From CAZUZS01 sp964624795 (GTDB lineage: Bacteria > Calditrichota > Calditrichia > RBG-13-44-9), in NCBI GenBank assembly GCA_964624795.1, contig CAZUZS010000135.1, positions 1 to 6,964 of the forward strand: DNA of 6,964 bases, read 5' to 3'. The position numbers were made by a program, and so were the translations under genes. The notes below the pieces were generated by a model, which had not been told where the DNA came from, did no database searches, and saw only the letters and a program-made list of their open reading frames with translations. Below are positions 1-5,742 of this stretch, piece after piece. How positions within the stretch are numbered: the first letter of the stretch is position 1; the number at the start of each line of letters is the position of its first letter.

Positions 1-8
1 CCATTCAT
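1..8 (-). CDS. Start of a further gene running off the left edge (partial)
   Basis: An ATG at 8-6 overlaps the TGA stop (10-8) of the preceding zinc-ribbon gene in a TGATG arrangement typical of translational coupling. An AAGGA ribosome-binding site lies at 22-18, nine bases before this ATG. A second ATG at 4-2 is in another frame and is less well spaced. Only the codons ATG AAT and two bases are present, so nothing can be said of the product except that the operon continues leftwards. Confidence 0.5.
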
Positions 9-424
9 CAACGACAATCCTTACACTTGAACCGAAGATTTTTTAACTCAGGATTTAGCAAATACTCGTAATGGCTAAGCGAAAACTCATACGATCCACA
101 TTCAACACAGTGGACCTTGACCTCTTTATTCAAATCTTCTGTAACCTTAATCAGGCATTGATATTCTTCACGACTGTGAATCGCCACTATCTCATTTTCA
201 TTTTTGCCGGCAGTCACACGAAAAGCCATATACTGATTTCCGCTGAGATAGGTGGAATAATAATAGCCGACAAGTTGTAACAAATCCCCCCTCTCCAAGA
301 GACATCCACTCCAAGTTTCGTTACCCTTTTTATCAATTTCTTCCTTCGTGGTCACCAGAACATTCCGTCTGACCAAATACCTGGTTCCTGCAGGAATCTG
401 TTTATCTTTTGGAATTACTTTCAT
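8..424 (-). CDS. Small zinc-ribbon protein of unknown function, 138 aa
   Basis: I do not recognise the family. The C-terminal third carries two CxxC pairs (C106/C109 and C134/C137), which would make a zinc ribbon. The last residues are CKDCR, so the metal site sits at the very end. The N-terminal ~100 residues look like a mixed alpha/beta domain with no catalytic motif I can name and no signal peptide or membrane segment. I place the start at the ATG at 424-422, which overlaps the upstream stop as ATGA and has a GAGAGGAG ribosome-binding site ending 11 bases before it. A 16-codon upstream extension in the same frame, from an ATG at 472, would overlap the neighbour by about 50 bases and is unlikely. 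Position beside another zinc-finger protein and a resolvase suggests a nucleic-acid-binding accessory role, but that is inference only. Confidence 0.75.
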   Translation of the reverse strand: MKVIPKDKQIPAGTRYLVRRNVLVTTKEEIDKKGNETWSGCLLERGDLLQLVGYYYSTYLSGNQYMAFRVTAGKNENEIVAIHSREEYQCLIKVTEDLNKEVKVHCVECGSYEFSLSHYEYLLNPELKNLRFKCKDCR

Positions 425-849
425 AAAATTGGCAGCTCCTCTCTTACCTTGCACATCGGAAAACGAGTGCATCCCAAAAACTTGCCCCGGACGCCTGGCT
501 TAACTACCAGAATTCCTCCGCAACCACATCGCCTAAAACGTTTAGCATCCATTACAACTCTCTGAATTTTAGACTTGATTGTTTTCCACTTTGCTACATC
601 TATTTCCCTTCCATAGAGAAACTTATCTGTAAGCCTTTCCACAATCTTAATCCGTATCGTTTTCTTTTGATATATGGACGACACAAATTTAGGAATACCA
701 GAATAAACCCTGATAATAAGCCATGTATTAAACTGTAGATCATAAACCATTTCCTTTGATGTGGTATGAGAATTCCTTTCGAAACCAATTCCATAAAGAA
801 TCTTTTCAAAGGCCGGCACATCATTGATATCTGCTCCATCAGATTTCAT
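421..849 (-). CDS. Small protein with C-terminal topoisomerase-type zinc finger, 142 aa
   Basis: The C-terminus reads as a type IA topoisomerase C4 zinc finger: CxCGG at C108-C110, a basic linker (KPGVRGKF), then GCTRFPMC with C127 and C133. Its first ligand pair is CxC rather than the usual CxxC. These fingers bind single-stranded DNA. Residues 1-100 form a separate domain rich in beta strands (NTWLIIRVYSG and TIRIKIVERL), followed by a basic segment. From memory, small phage and mobile-element proteins with this two-part layout are common and of unknown role. No topoisomerase catalytic domain is present. The ATG at 849-847 is chosen because AGGGGAG lies just ahead of it. The frame also has a TTG at 873-871, which would overlap the resolvase gene. 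The gene starts 7 bases after the resolvase stop and overlaps the next gene as ATGA, so the three are probably co-translated. Confidence 0.8.
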   Translation of the reverse strand: MKSDGADINDVPAFEKILYGIGFERNSHTTSKEMVYDLQFNTWLIIRVYSGIPKFVSSIYQKKTIRIKIVERLTDKFLYGREIDVAKWKTIKSKIQRVVMDAKRFRRCGCGGILVVKPGVRGKFLGCTRFPMCKVREELPIL

Positions 850-856
850 AACTCCC

Positions 857-1360
857 CTACAACATATCAACAAATGAAAGCTTCATCATCCGCGTAACTG
901 CCCATTGCCCAATACACACCGCATCAGCCAAATTGTCATCCAATGGGGCATCATTTCGCATTCCCAAAATACCTTTTGCGACCACCAGCGCCCGGCGTTT
1001 TCGTTCCTCACTTTTCTGTGCAAATGTTCGAAGAATGGCTCCCTGCCATACCGAAGGCAAAACCGAAACATGCTCAAAGCCAACCATATCGCACCAACCC
1101 TCAATCCGAGCCCGTTGTTCAACCAACAGCTTTGCGCTCCGAAAATTTTTGTCAAGATACTGATCTTCAATTACCACCAGCACTGATCTCCCGGCATAGA
1201 CCACCTGAAACTCCCTGAACTGTTCCAGCAAACCATCCGGCTTAACACGAACAACTCTCCAGATTTTCTGATCTTCCCAAATTGACAATGCAACTTTTTT
1301 GCTTGTTGCAGGATCAACAGAAATAACCACATCACAGTATTTCTTGATATTCCAATCCAT
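857..1360 (-). CDS. RuvC-like Holliday junction resolvase, 167 aa
   Basis: This is probably a RuvC-fold endonuclease that cuts four-way DNA junctions and other branched intermediates left by phage replication and recombination. Four acidic residues fall where RuvC needs them: D16 in the first strand (VISVDPATSK), E65 at the end of a hydrophobic strand (VLVVIEDQYLD), then D142 and D146 in PLDDNLADAVCIG. The length and spacing match E. coli RuvC closely (about 170 aa; D7, E66, D138, D141, from memory). A basic stretch, SEERKRRA (117-124), could contact DNA. The ATG at 1360-1358 is preferred because GAGGAG lies nine bases upstream. An in-frame ATG at 1408 lacks a good ribosome-binding site and would add 16 acidic, poorly structured residues. 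There is no RuvA or RuvB partner here, as expected for phage resolvases. It is co-directional with the UvrD-like helicase upstream and the zinc-finger genes downstream. Confidence 0.85.
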   Translation of the reverse strand: MDWNIKKYCDVVISVDPATSKKVALSIWEDQKIWRVVRVKPDGLLEQFREFQVVYAGRSVLVVIEDQYLDKNFRSAKLLVEQRARIEGWCDMVGFEHVSVLPSVWQGAILRTFAQKSEERKRRALVVAKGILGMRNDAPLDDNLADAVCIGQWAVTRMMKLSFVDML

Positions 1361-1397
1361 TGCCTCTCTCTCCTCAACTGTGCTCGATTCATTTTCC

Positions 1398-1429
1398 GCA
1401 TCTCCCATAACATATTTCTATCACATCCC
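1398..1429 (-). repeat. Imperfect direct repeat, copy B
   Basis: This 32-base copy pairs with 1479-1507. Both copies begin (minus strand) with GGGATGTG, have ATATGTT in the middle and end with GGGAGATGC. They differ by substitutions and a net 3-base gap. The copies are 78-81 bases apart, a multiple of three, so they keep the same reading frame. Copy B includes a GGGAG that is well spaced (nine bases) from an ATG at 1392-1390. Confidence 0.7.
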
Positions 1430-1446
1430 ACAAACCGTTTGGTTAT

Positions 1447-1524
1447 CTAAACTTTTTGTCCTATCTTTTTTTCGGATAGCATCTCCCAAACATATCCACC
1501 ACATCCCTGGGCGGTTGCCTTCAT
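1447..1524 (-). CDS. Candidate 25-aa small ORF after the helicase gene
   Basis: An ATG at 1524-1522 opens 25 codons ending in TAG at 1449-1447. The peptide starts MKATAQGCGGYVWEM and ends KKIGQKV. An AAGG lies seven bases upstream, but it sits against a GC-rich stem, and the ATG itself lies in that hairpin's loop. The case for coding is indirect: the same frame reads GCDRNMLWEM in the second repeat copy downstream, with a whole-codon gap, as expected if the peptide rather than the DNA was conserved. The ORF also contains the frameshift-prone heptamer A AAA AAG in frame. It could equally be chance in a non-coding regulatory gap. I do not recognise the peptide. Confidence 0.25.
   Translation of the reverse strand: MKATAQGCGGYVWEMLSEKKIGQKV
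1479..1507 (-). repeat. Imperfect direct repeat, copy A
   Basis: This 29-base copy matches 1398-1429, sharing GGGATGTG, ATATGTT and GGGAGATGC in that order on the minus strand. Together the two copies fill much of the 177-base gap between the helicase and resolvase genes. They could be tandemly duplicated small coding sequence, binding sites for a regulator, or RNA elements. Confidence 0.7.
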
Positions 1525-1539
1525 GGCGCCGCCTTTTTT
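1510..1539 (+). terminator. GC-rich hairpin followed by six T on the plus strand
   Basis: GGCGGTTGCC (1510-1519) pairs with GGCGCCGCC (1525-1533), giving nine base pairs with one bulged T and a five-base loop, TTCAT. Six T follow at 1534-1539. This is a textbook intrinsic terminator, but it reads on the plus strand, where no gene ends. On the minus strand the same stem follows the helicase stop codon and is not followed by T, so there it would be an mRNA hairpin with ATGAA in its loop. It may block antisense transcription or control the helicase-resolvase junction. Confidence 0.55.
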
Positions 1540-3499
1540 ATATCCCCATCAAATCATTTTCAATTTCGTTTAGCTCTTTGCGGAACCTGGCGGTAAAGGT
1601 ATCTCCCGTCTCTTCTAATTCTTTTTCGATATCATCCGCCAACCCGGCATCAAATCCAACTTCTTTCAAAAATCCAGATGGCTCCACTTCATTATTAAAC
1701 CGAGTCAATACATGACTGACATACAATTTTTCAATCGCACGGGTAATCGCCACATAAAACAACCGTCTTTCTTCCTCTGTGTCCGTTGCACGGGCATGAG
1801 GGAGAATTCCATCCGAAACTCCGATAACAAACACAATCTTGTATTCCAGCCCTTTGGACCGGTGAATGGTCTTTAACTCTATGGCATTGCTGTCACCGCT
1901 TGAAACATCCTCCAGCTTTGCCAGGTATTCCAGAAATTCGCTGATGGTCTTAAAGTGGTGGGCCAGTGTCGTTAGCTCCAGCAATCGTTCCAACTTCTCC
2001 GCTGCCTGCTCTTCCTCATACTGCTCCCTTAACCAATTATCATAACCAAACGTGGTTCGAATTACATTCATGTAACCCCCAACCGCATCCAGTTCCAGCG
2101 AGCGGATCTCCTCGATGCCGGAAGCGAATGCCGCAGCATTGGTGTTCATATACTTATGCGTAAAAGTCCCGCTTTTCAAAGCTTCAATAGCCGAACTGCC
2201 TTTCATTTTGCCCCGCAACTGGTCCAGAAAAGCAGCTCCCAGGTAGCGATTCGGCTTATTCACAATCCGTTTCAGCGATTCGAAATCACTATCATTGTGA
2301 ACGTACCTCAAAAAAGCGACCATATCCCTGATCTCAGCAGACTGATAAAACGATTGCTCCACCTTATAGGGAAGCGCCCGCTTGATCAGTTGCTCCTCAA
2401 GCGAACGGGACTGTGCATTGGTGCGATACAGAATAACGATGTCTCGGTAATCATAACCCAACTTTTCAGTGAGTTCGACAATTTCATTTGTCAACGTCTC
2501 AGCCTCCTCATCGCCATCCACAAACGAGGGATAGAATTTGACAGCCCCATCGTCCTGTCGGTGGGCTTTGGTCCTTGGAAACTTCCATTTTGCCCGATCC
2601 ATCAAATCATTGCCCAACTCAATGATGTTCCTGGGACAGCGATAATTGTATTCCAAATACACGACCCGGCCACCAGTGAAATACTGTTTGAAGTTCACTG
2701 CATATTCAGGAATCGCTCCCCTGAATGCGTAGATAGACTGCCTCGGATCTGCCACACAGAAAAAGTTCTCATGTTTGGACTGCAGCATTCTCGCCACTTC
2801 CAACTGCACTTTATTGGTGTCCTGGAATTCATCCATCATTACGTATTCAAACTTGCTCCGGTAGATTTCCAGGATTTCCGGCTTCTGCCTGAACATCCAA
2901 TACGTTTCGGAGAGCATGTCATCAAATCCGATCTGCCGTTTCTGCTCCCGTATCCGTTCGTAATATGAATAGAAGCGAATAAACCACTCCTCGCGCCACT
3001 GCTCCACACCAAGTGATTCCAGCTCATCGATATAATCATGCAATGTCATGGCGCGGTTCTTTATATAACCAATCTTACGAATTGCCGCCTGTGGATTCTG
3101 ATACTTGTTCATTTCCATTCGGAGTTCTTTGAAACAATCCTTGACAAATCGCAATTGCTCCCATCCATCCATGATGTGATAGTTATTCATGAACGGCTTC
3201 CACAGGCCAATCGATTCCCGCAGCATCCGATTCAACTGGCTGTGAATCGTCCCTACATTCAATGCCTGAACATGGTCTCCCACAATCGCCATCAGCCGGG
3301 TTTTCATCTCGTTTGCCGCATCATTGGTAAATGTAAATACCAGCATAGCTCCGGGTCGCGCCCCCTTCTCTATCAAACGCCCAACACGATGCGTCAGGAC
3401 GCGGGTTTTCCCGCTGCCCGCTCCGCTTATTATCAAATACTGCCCCTGATTGGTCTCAACCGCCTGTAATTGACGATCATCAAATGTAACTTTCCCCAT
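1538..3499 (-). CDS. uvrD: UvrD/PcrA-type SF1A ATP-dependent DNA helicase, 653 aa
   Basis: A 3'-5' superfamily 1A helicase that would unwind forks or recombination intermediates and strip proteins from DNA. All core motifs are visible: Q motif with Q10 (RQLQAV), motif I GAGSGKT (26-32), Ia FTFTNDAANEM (from about 55), Ib GTIHS, motif II DEFQDT (223-228), motif III ADPRQSIYAFRGA (around 250-262), motif IV EYNYRCP, motif V TIHRSKGLEY (544-553) and motif VI FYVAITRA (581-588). At 653 aa it is slightly shorter than cellular UvrD or PcrA (about 720). The C-terminus after motif VI is short and acidic, so the usual Tudor-like RNAP-binding domain appears reduced or absent. The ATG at 3499-3497 has AAGGA seven bases upstream. 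The frame extends to a TTG at 3571, but that overlaps a TTGACA promoter element. A 108-base gap and a possible promoter separate it from the loader gene. The gene symbol is given at family level. Confidence 0.93.
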   Translation of the reverse strand: MGKVTFDDRQLQAVETNQGQYLIISGAGSGKTRVLTHRVGRLIEKGARPGAMLVFTFTNDAANEMKTRLMAIVGDHVQALNVGTIHSQLNRMLRESIGLWKPFMNNYHIMDGWEQLRFVKDCFKELRMEMNKYQNPQAAIRKIGYIKNRAMTLHDYIDELESLGVEQWREEWFIRFYSYYERIREQKRQIGFDDMLSETYWMFRQKPEILEIYRSKFEYVMMDEFQDTNKVQLEVARMLQSKHENFFCVADPRQSIYAFRGAIPEYAVNFKQYFTGGRVVYLEYNYRCPRNIIELGNDLMDRAKWKFPRTKAHRQDDGAVKFYPSFVDGDEEAETLTNEIVELTEKLGYDYRDIVILYRTNAQSRSLEEQLIKRALPYKVEQSFYQSAEIRDMVAFLRYVHNDSDFESLKRIVNKPNRYLGAAFLDQLRGKMKGSSAIEALKSGTFTHKYMNTNAAAFASGIEEIRSLELDAVGGYMNVIRTTFGYDNWLREQYEEEQAAEKLERLLELTTLAHHFKTISEFLEYLAKLEDVSSGDSNAIELKTIHRSKGLEYKIVFVIGVSDGILPHARATDTEEERRLFYVAITRAIEKLYVSHVLTRFNNEVEPSGFLKEVGFDAGLADDIEKELEETGDTFTARFRKELNEIENDLMGI

Positions 3500-3541
3500 A
3501 TCACCATCCTTTGCTATATAAGTAGTTGATTTCTTTATATT

Positions 3542-3571
3542 TAATTTGCAACAGTAGATTACCTTTGTCAA
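3542..3571 (-). promoter_or_regulatory. Candidate promoter for the helicase and downstream genes
   Basis: A perfect TTGACA lies at 3571-3566. Seventeen bases later is CAAATT, which matches only three positions of TATAAT. The 9-mer TGCAAATTA at 3550-3542 also occurs, at nearly the same distance from TTGACA, in the candidate promoter at 6697-6728, which strengthens both calls. The AT-rich gap between the loader and helicase genes is the longest gap in the right-hand block. A weak inverted repeat, ATTGAT/ATCAAT with 15 bases between (3578-3604), lies just upstream. Confidence 0.4.
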
Positions 3572-3607
3572 GTATTAATTGATGTTATGTTCAATATTAT
3601 CAATAAA

Positions 3608-4462
3608 TTACAAGACATTTAATCCCTTGAAAAACGGCTGATTCTCCATGCGAATGAAATTGGTTCGCTTACGTTCCATTCTTGCCCAAATTCGTTTCCC
3701 GCACCGGTATGGCAGATCCTTCAAATCATGATTTGTTGCCAGAGCCATGACCTTATTGGCTTCCGCCGCTTCCTCGATCAAGCGATACACACGCTCATAA
3801 ATCCATGCTTTCTCAGTGTAATTGAAAAATACAAATTCATCCCACAGAATTACCTCGGCACTACGAAAAGCCTCATATAGCTCTCGTTCAATTGGCTCAA
3901 CTGAATCAAAGCCTTCTTTTATTTTGCCAAACATAACTGCTTCGTTGATATAAAATGATGGAATTTCATTCATTGAAAGCTTGTTACACAATGCCCCCAG
4001 GAGTGCGCTCTTGCCCGTGTTGTTTGCGCCGCTCAGAATTACAAACGGATTGCCTCTCTTGAAATGAGAAACATCTTTAAAATAGTTGAATGCTTTTTCG
4101 GCGCCTTCACGAATCTCAAGTTTGCTGAACGCGAAACGACCATAGTCTTTTGGCATTCCCGAACGCTTATAGATGTTTTGAATTCTTCTCAATCGGGCCT
4201 GCTGCTCCTCGGCCTCCAACCTCTTGATCTCATCCAATTTCCGCCACTTTTCACACACCGGGCATTCACCCTGCACCCATGGGTAATCGGTTCGCTTAAA
4301 CAACCAATCAAAACTGTATGTCCAATTCGTATTAACCGCTTTACATTTCTCACAAACCCAGGGCGTATCTGGCCTTGTTTTCTCAATCTCCGGTGTCACA
4401 ACATTCAGAACATCACCTATTGTACTGTATTCCTTGCCTTCTGCATCCGGATTGTCATTCAT
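3608..4462 (-). CDS. DnaC/DnaI-like helicase loader ATPase with N-terminal zinc site, 284 aa
   Basis: An AAA+ ATPase of the DnaC/DnaI/IstB group, which places the ring-shaped replicative helicase onto DNA at the origin. The Walker A motif is GANNTGKS (145-152), Walker B is VILWDE (204-209), the sensor I region is LATNHD with N244, and RIWARMERKR (257-266) supplies candidate arginine-finger residues. The first 75 residues carry C37, C40, C67 and C70 in two CxxC pairs, so a zinc-binding domain precedes a charged helix (about 72-98) and the ATPase core. A similar zinc domain in DnaI contacts the helicase (family knowledge). The ATG directly follows the TAA of the upstream gene with no gap, and GAGGG lies seven to eight bases before it. 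No DnaB-type helicase is encoded here, so the partner is probably the host's or lies outside the window. IstB is unlikely, as there is no transposase. Confidence 0.88.
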   Translation of the reverse strand: MNDNPDAEGKEYSTIGDVLNVVTPEIEKTRPDTPWVCEKCKAVNTNWTYSFDWLFKRTDYPWVQGECPVCEKWRKLDEIKRLEAEEQQARLRRIQNIYKRSGMPKDYGRFAFSKLEIREGAEKAFNYFKDVSHFKRGNPFVILSGANNTGKSALLGALCNKLSMNEIPSFYINEAVMFGKIKEGFDSVEPIERELYEAFRSAEVILWDEFVFFNYTEKAWIYERVYRLIEEAAEANKVMALATNHDLKDLPYRCGKRIWARMERKRTNFIRMENQPFFKGLNVL

Positions 4463-5194
4463 TTAAAATCCCTCAACGTTACAGTTTCTCTTTGTCTGTA
4501 GACCATCCTGGTTCATCAATACTTTCTTCAAATAATTGTGATTGGTAAGTGCCTTCAAATTCCGGGCAAGAACAAGTCGCAACCTAATAAAAAAATCGTC
4601 CCGATTAATCGAATACTCTTTATTGCCATAATGAAACTTGCCTTCATTATAAATTTGAACTACCTCGGAAAGCAGATTCAAATGCCGGTTAGGCGACATC
4701 TGCGACAAATGAACATGATTCTCAATCTGGTTTTGTGTTCTGAAACAAGCAATATAGGCTTTTAGATTTTCCTGTTCAATCTGATCGAACCCACCATAAA
4801 GAGAGACAATTTGTTTAACTGTCCCGGAAGTATCGTCAATCTCCAAGCCCAATAACTGCGCTTCATCTTCGTTGATCTCACCCATCAATTTTTTAACCTG
4901 TGTCATAACATACCGGATATTTGGCTTTGCAACAAATTTGGGCAGATCCTTCAAATAATAGACCATGCCAATCCTGCCCATCCATCCGCACACAATCAGC
5001 GATTGGATCAAATTTTTTCTATAGCTGGCCGGAATCTCTGCCAGATCATAAATCTCGTGAGCGGACAAGATTTTGTCGTGATAATAAATGCCCGATATAG
5101 GCAGTTCTATTGCCGCACTGGCAATACAATAAGCGTAATATCGATGGGCTGGCGATAATTTCGCCAACCCATCATTCCTGCTAAATATGATCAT
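4463..5194 (-). CDS. Putative phage replication initiator or replisome organiser, 243 aa
   Basis: I cannot assign a family with certainty. Residues 44-82 look like a winged helix: SAHEIYDLAEI, then ASYRKNLIQSLIVCGW, then a short wing MGRIGMVYYL. A middle region of about 90-150 is helical and charged. The C-terminal part (about 172-228) is rich in R, K, N and Y, and ends in a basic tail. There are no nuclease, polymerase or ATPase motifs. The gene lies directly before the helicase loader, with no bases between stop and start, the place where phages often encode an origin-binding protein or DnaD-like organiser. That position is the main reason for the call. The ATG at 5194-5192 has GGAG eight bases upstream and lies 17 bases after the previous stop. 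Phage origins often lie inside such genes, but I see no convincing iterons. Confidence 0.55.
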   Translation of the reverse strand: MIIFSRNDGLAKLSPAHRYYAYCIASAAIELPISGIYYHDKILSAHEIYDLAEIPASYRKNLIQSLIVCGWMGRIGMVYYLKDLPKFVAKPNIRYVMTQVKKLMGEINEDEAQLLGLEIDDTSGTVKQIVSLYGGFDQIEQENLKAYIACFRTQNQIENHVHLSQMSPNRHLNLLSEVVQIYNEGKFHYGNKEYSINRDDFFIRLRLVLARNLKALTNHNYLKKVLMNQDGLQTKRNCNVEGF

Positions 5195-5211
5195 GTTACA
5201 GACTCCGGCCT

Positions 5212-5721
5212 TTAAAATGGAACATTATCATCATCGGGACTACCTTCAAATCCACCAACGGCCTTCGGTTCCTCACTAAACTCTACGTTATCGGAATTCA
5301 CCGTAATGTCGATGGGATCATTCTGCGCAATCTCCGATGGATAAACCCTTCCAACCCGGGTACCGGTACTGCCATCCTGTTTGGGATATTCCTCAACGTG
5401 AATACGGAGGCAGCGGCCAACAAAACCCTGTTCATTAAAAGCCATCCCGCGAAACGAGACACTCAGCATCTCGCAATAGCCGCGGAAGAAATTAAGTGCC
5501 TTGGGGGACAGAGAACGATTTCCATAGACCGTCCCACCGGTATGCTCACCCTGGGTGATCTCGTGCTTCATGTTGAGTTTCGGGAAGCCGTTGTTGTCTT
5601 TTTGCACTTCAACCTCAACAATTCTGGCCTCATAGATGCCAACCGGAACCATACCACCACCACCCGGATTCCAACTTTCCAGATTTTCGAAATTTGCGTT
5701 TTGAGGAAGTTTAATTGCCAT
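5212..5721 (-). CDS. DUF669-type phage protein, probable ssDNA-binding, 169 aa
   Basis: The N-terminus (AIKLPQNANFENLESWNPGG), followed by VPVGIYEARIVEVEV and LNMKHEITQGEHTGGTVY, fits the DUF669 phage family, a beta-rich protein found with recombination ATPases. The C-terminus is acidic and disordered and ends SPDDDNVPF. This closely resembles the DDDIPF tip of bacterial SSB, which recruits repair and replication proteins. Together these suggest an SSB-like role: coating ssDNA and passing it to the ATPase encoded just upstream. The start has AAAGGAG seven bases before the ATG at 5721-5719, one of the best ribosome-binding sites here, suggesting high output. The gap to the upstream stop is 17 bases. 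The family assignment is from memory. The tail motif is plain in the sequence. Confidence 0.8.
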   Translation of the reverse strand: MAIKLPQNANFENLESWNPGGGGMVPVGIYEARIVEVEVQKDNNGFPKLNMKHEITQGEHTGGTVYGNRSLSPKALNFFRGYCEMLSVSFRGMAFNEQGFVGRCLRIHVEEYPKQDGSTGTRVGRVYPSEIAQNDPIDITVNSDNVEFSEEPKAVGGFEGSPDDDNVPF

Positions 5722-5729
5722 AGATCAGC

Positions 5730-5742
5730 TCCTTTCCGTTAA
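5730..5742 (-). repeat. 13-bp TTAACGGAAAGGA leader repeat, copy 2
   Basis: The 13-mer TTAACGGAAAGGA sits immediately before the DUF669 gene and includes both the stop codon of the ATPase gene and the ribosome-binding site. An identical copy precedes the ATPase gene at 6662-6674. Confidence 0.7.

Noticed and set aside
1171..1392. Small ORF starting MNRAQLRRERQ and running deep into the resolvase gene in another frame
   Set aside because: The start has a good GGGAG, but after about 12 residues it overlaps the RuvC-like gene for nearly 190 bases with no family-like pattern. It is kept only as part of the repeat finding, not as a gene.
1461..1479. Hairpin CTATC/GATAG around an A/T run
   Set aside because: Five pairs with a nine-base loop are expected by chance in AT-rich sequence, and there is no terminator layout on either strand.
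2156..2968. A 270-codon open frame on the plus strand
   Set aside because: It lies wholly antisense to the UvrD-like helicase, whose motifs are unmistakable. The translation shows no recognisable domain.
3608..4462. IstB transposition helper instead of a helicase loader
   Set aside because: The ATPase core is related, but there is no IstA transposase or insertion-sequence ends, and the N-terminal zinc site and position fit a phage loader better.
4463..5194. Iteron-type origin inside the initiator gene
   Set aside because: Short AT-rich words such as TTCAAAT recur, but not with regular spacing. I could not support an origin by eye.
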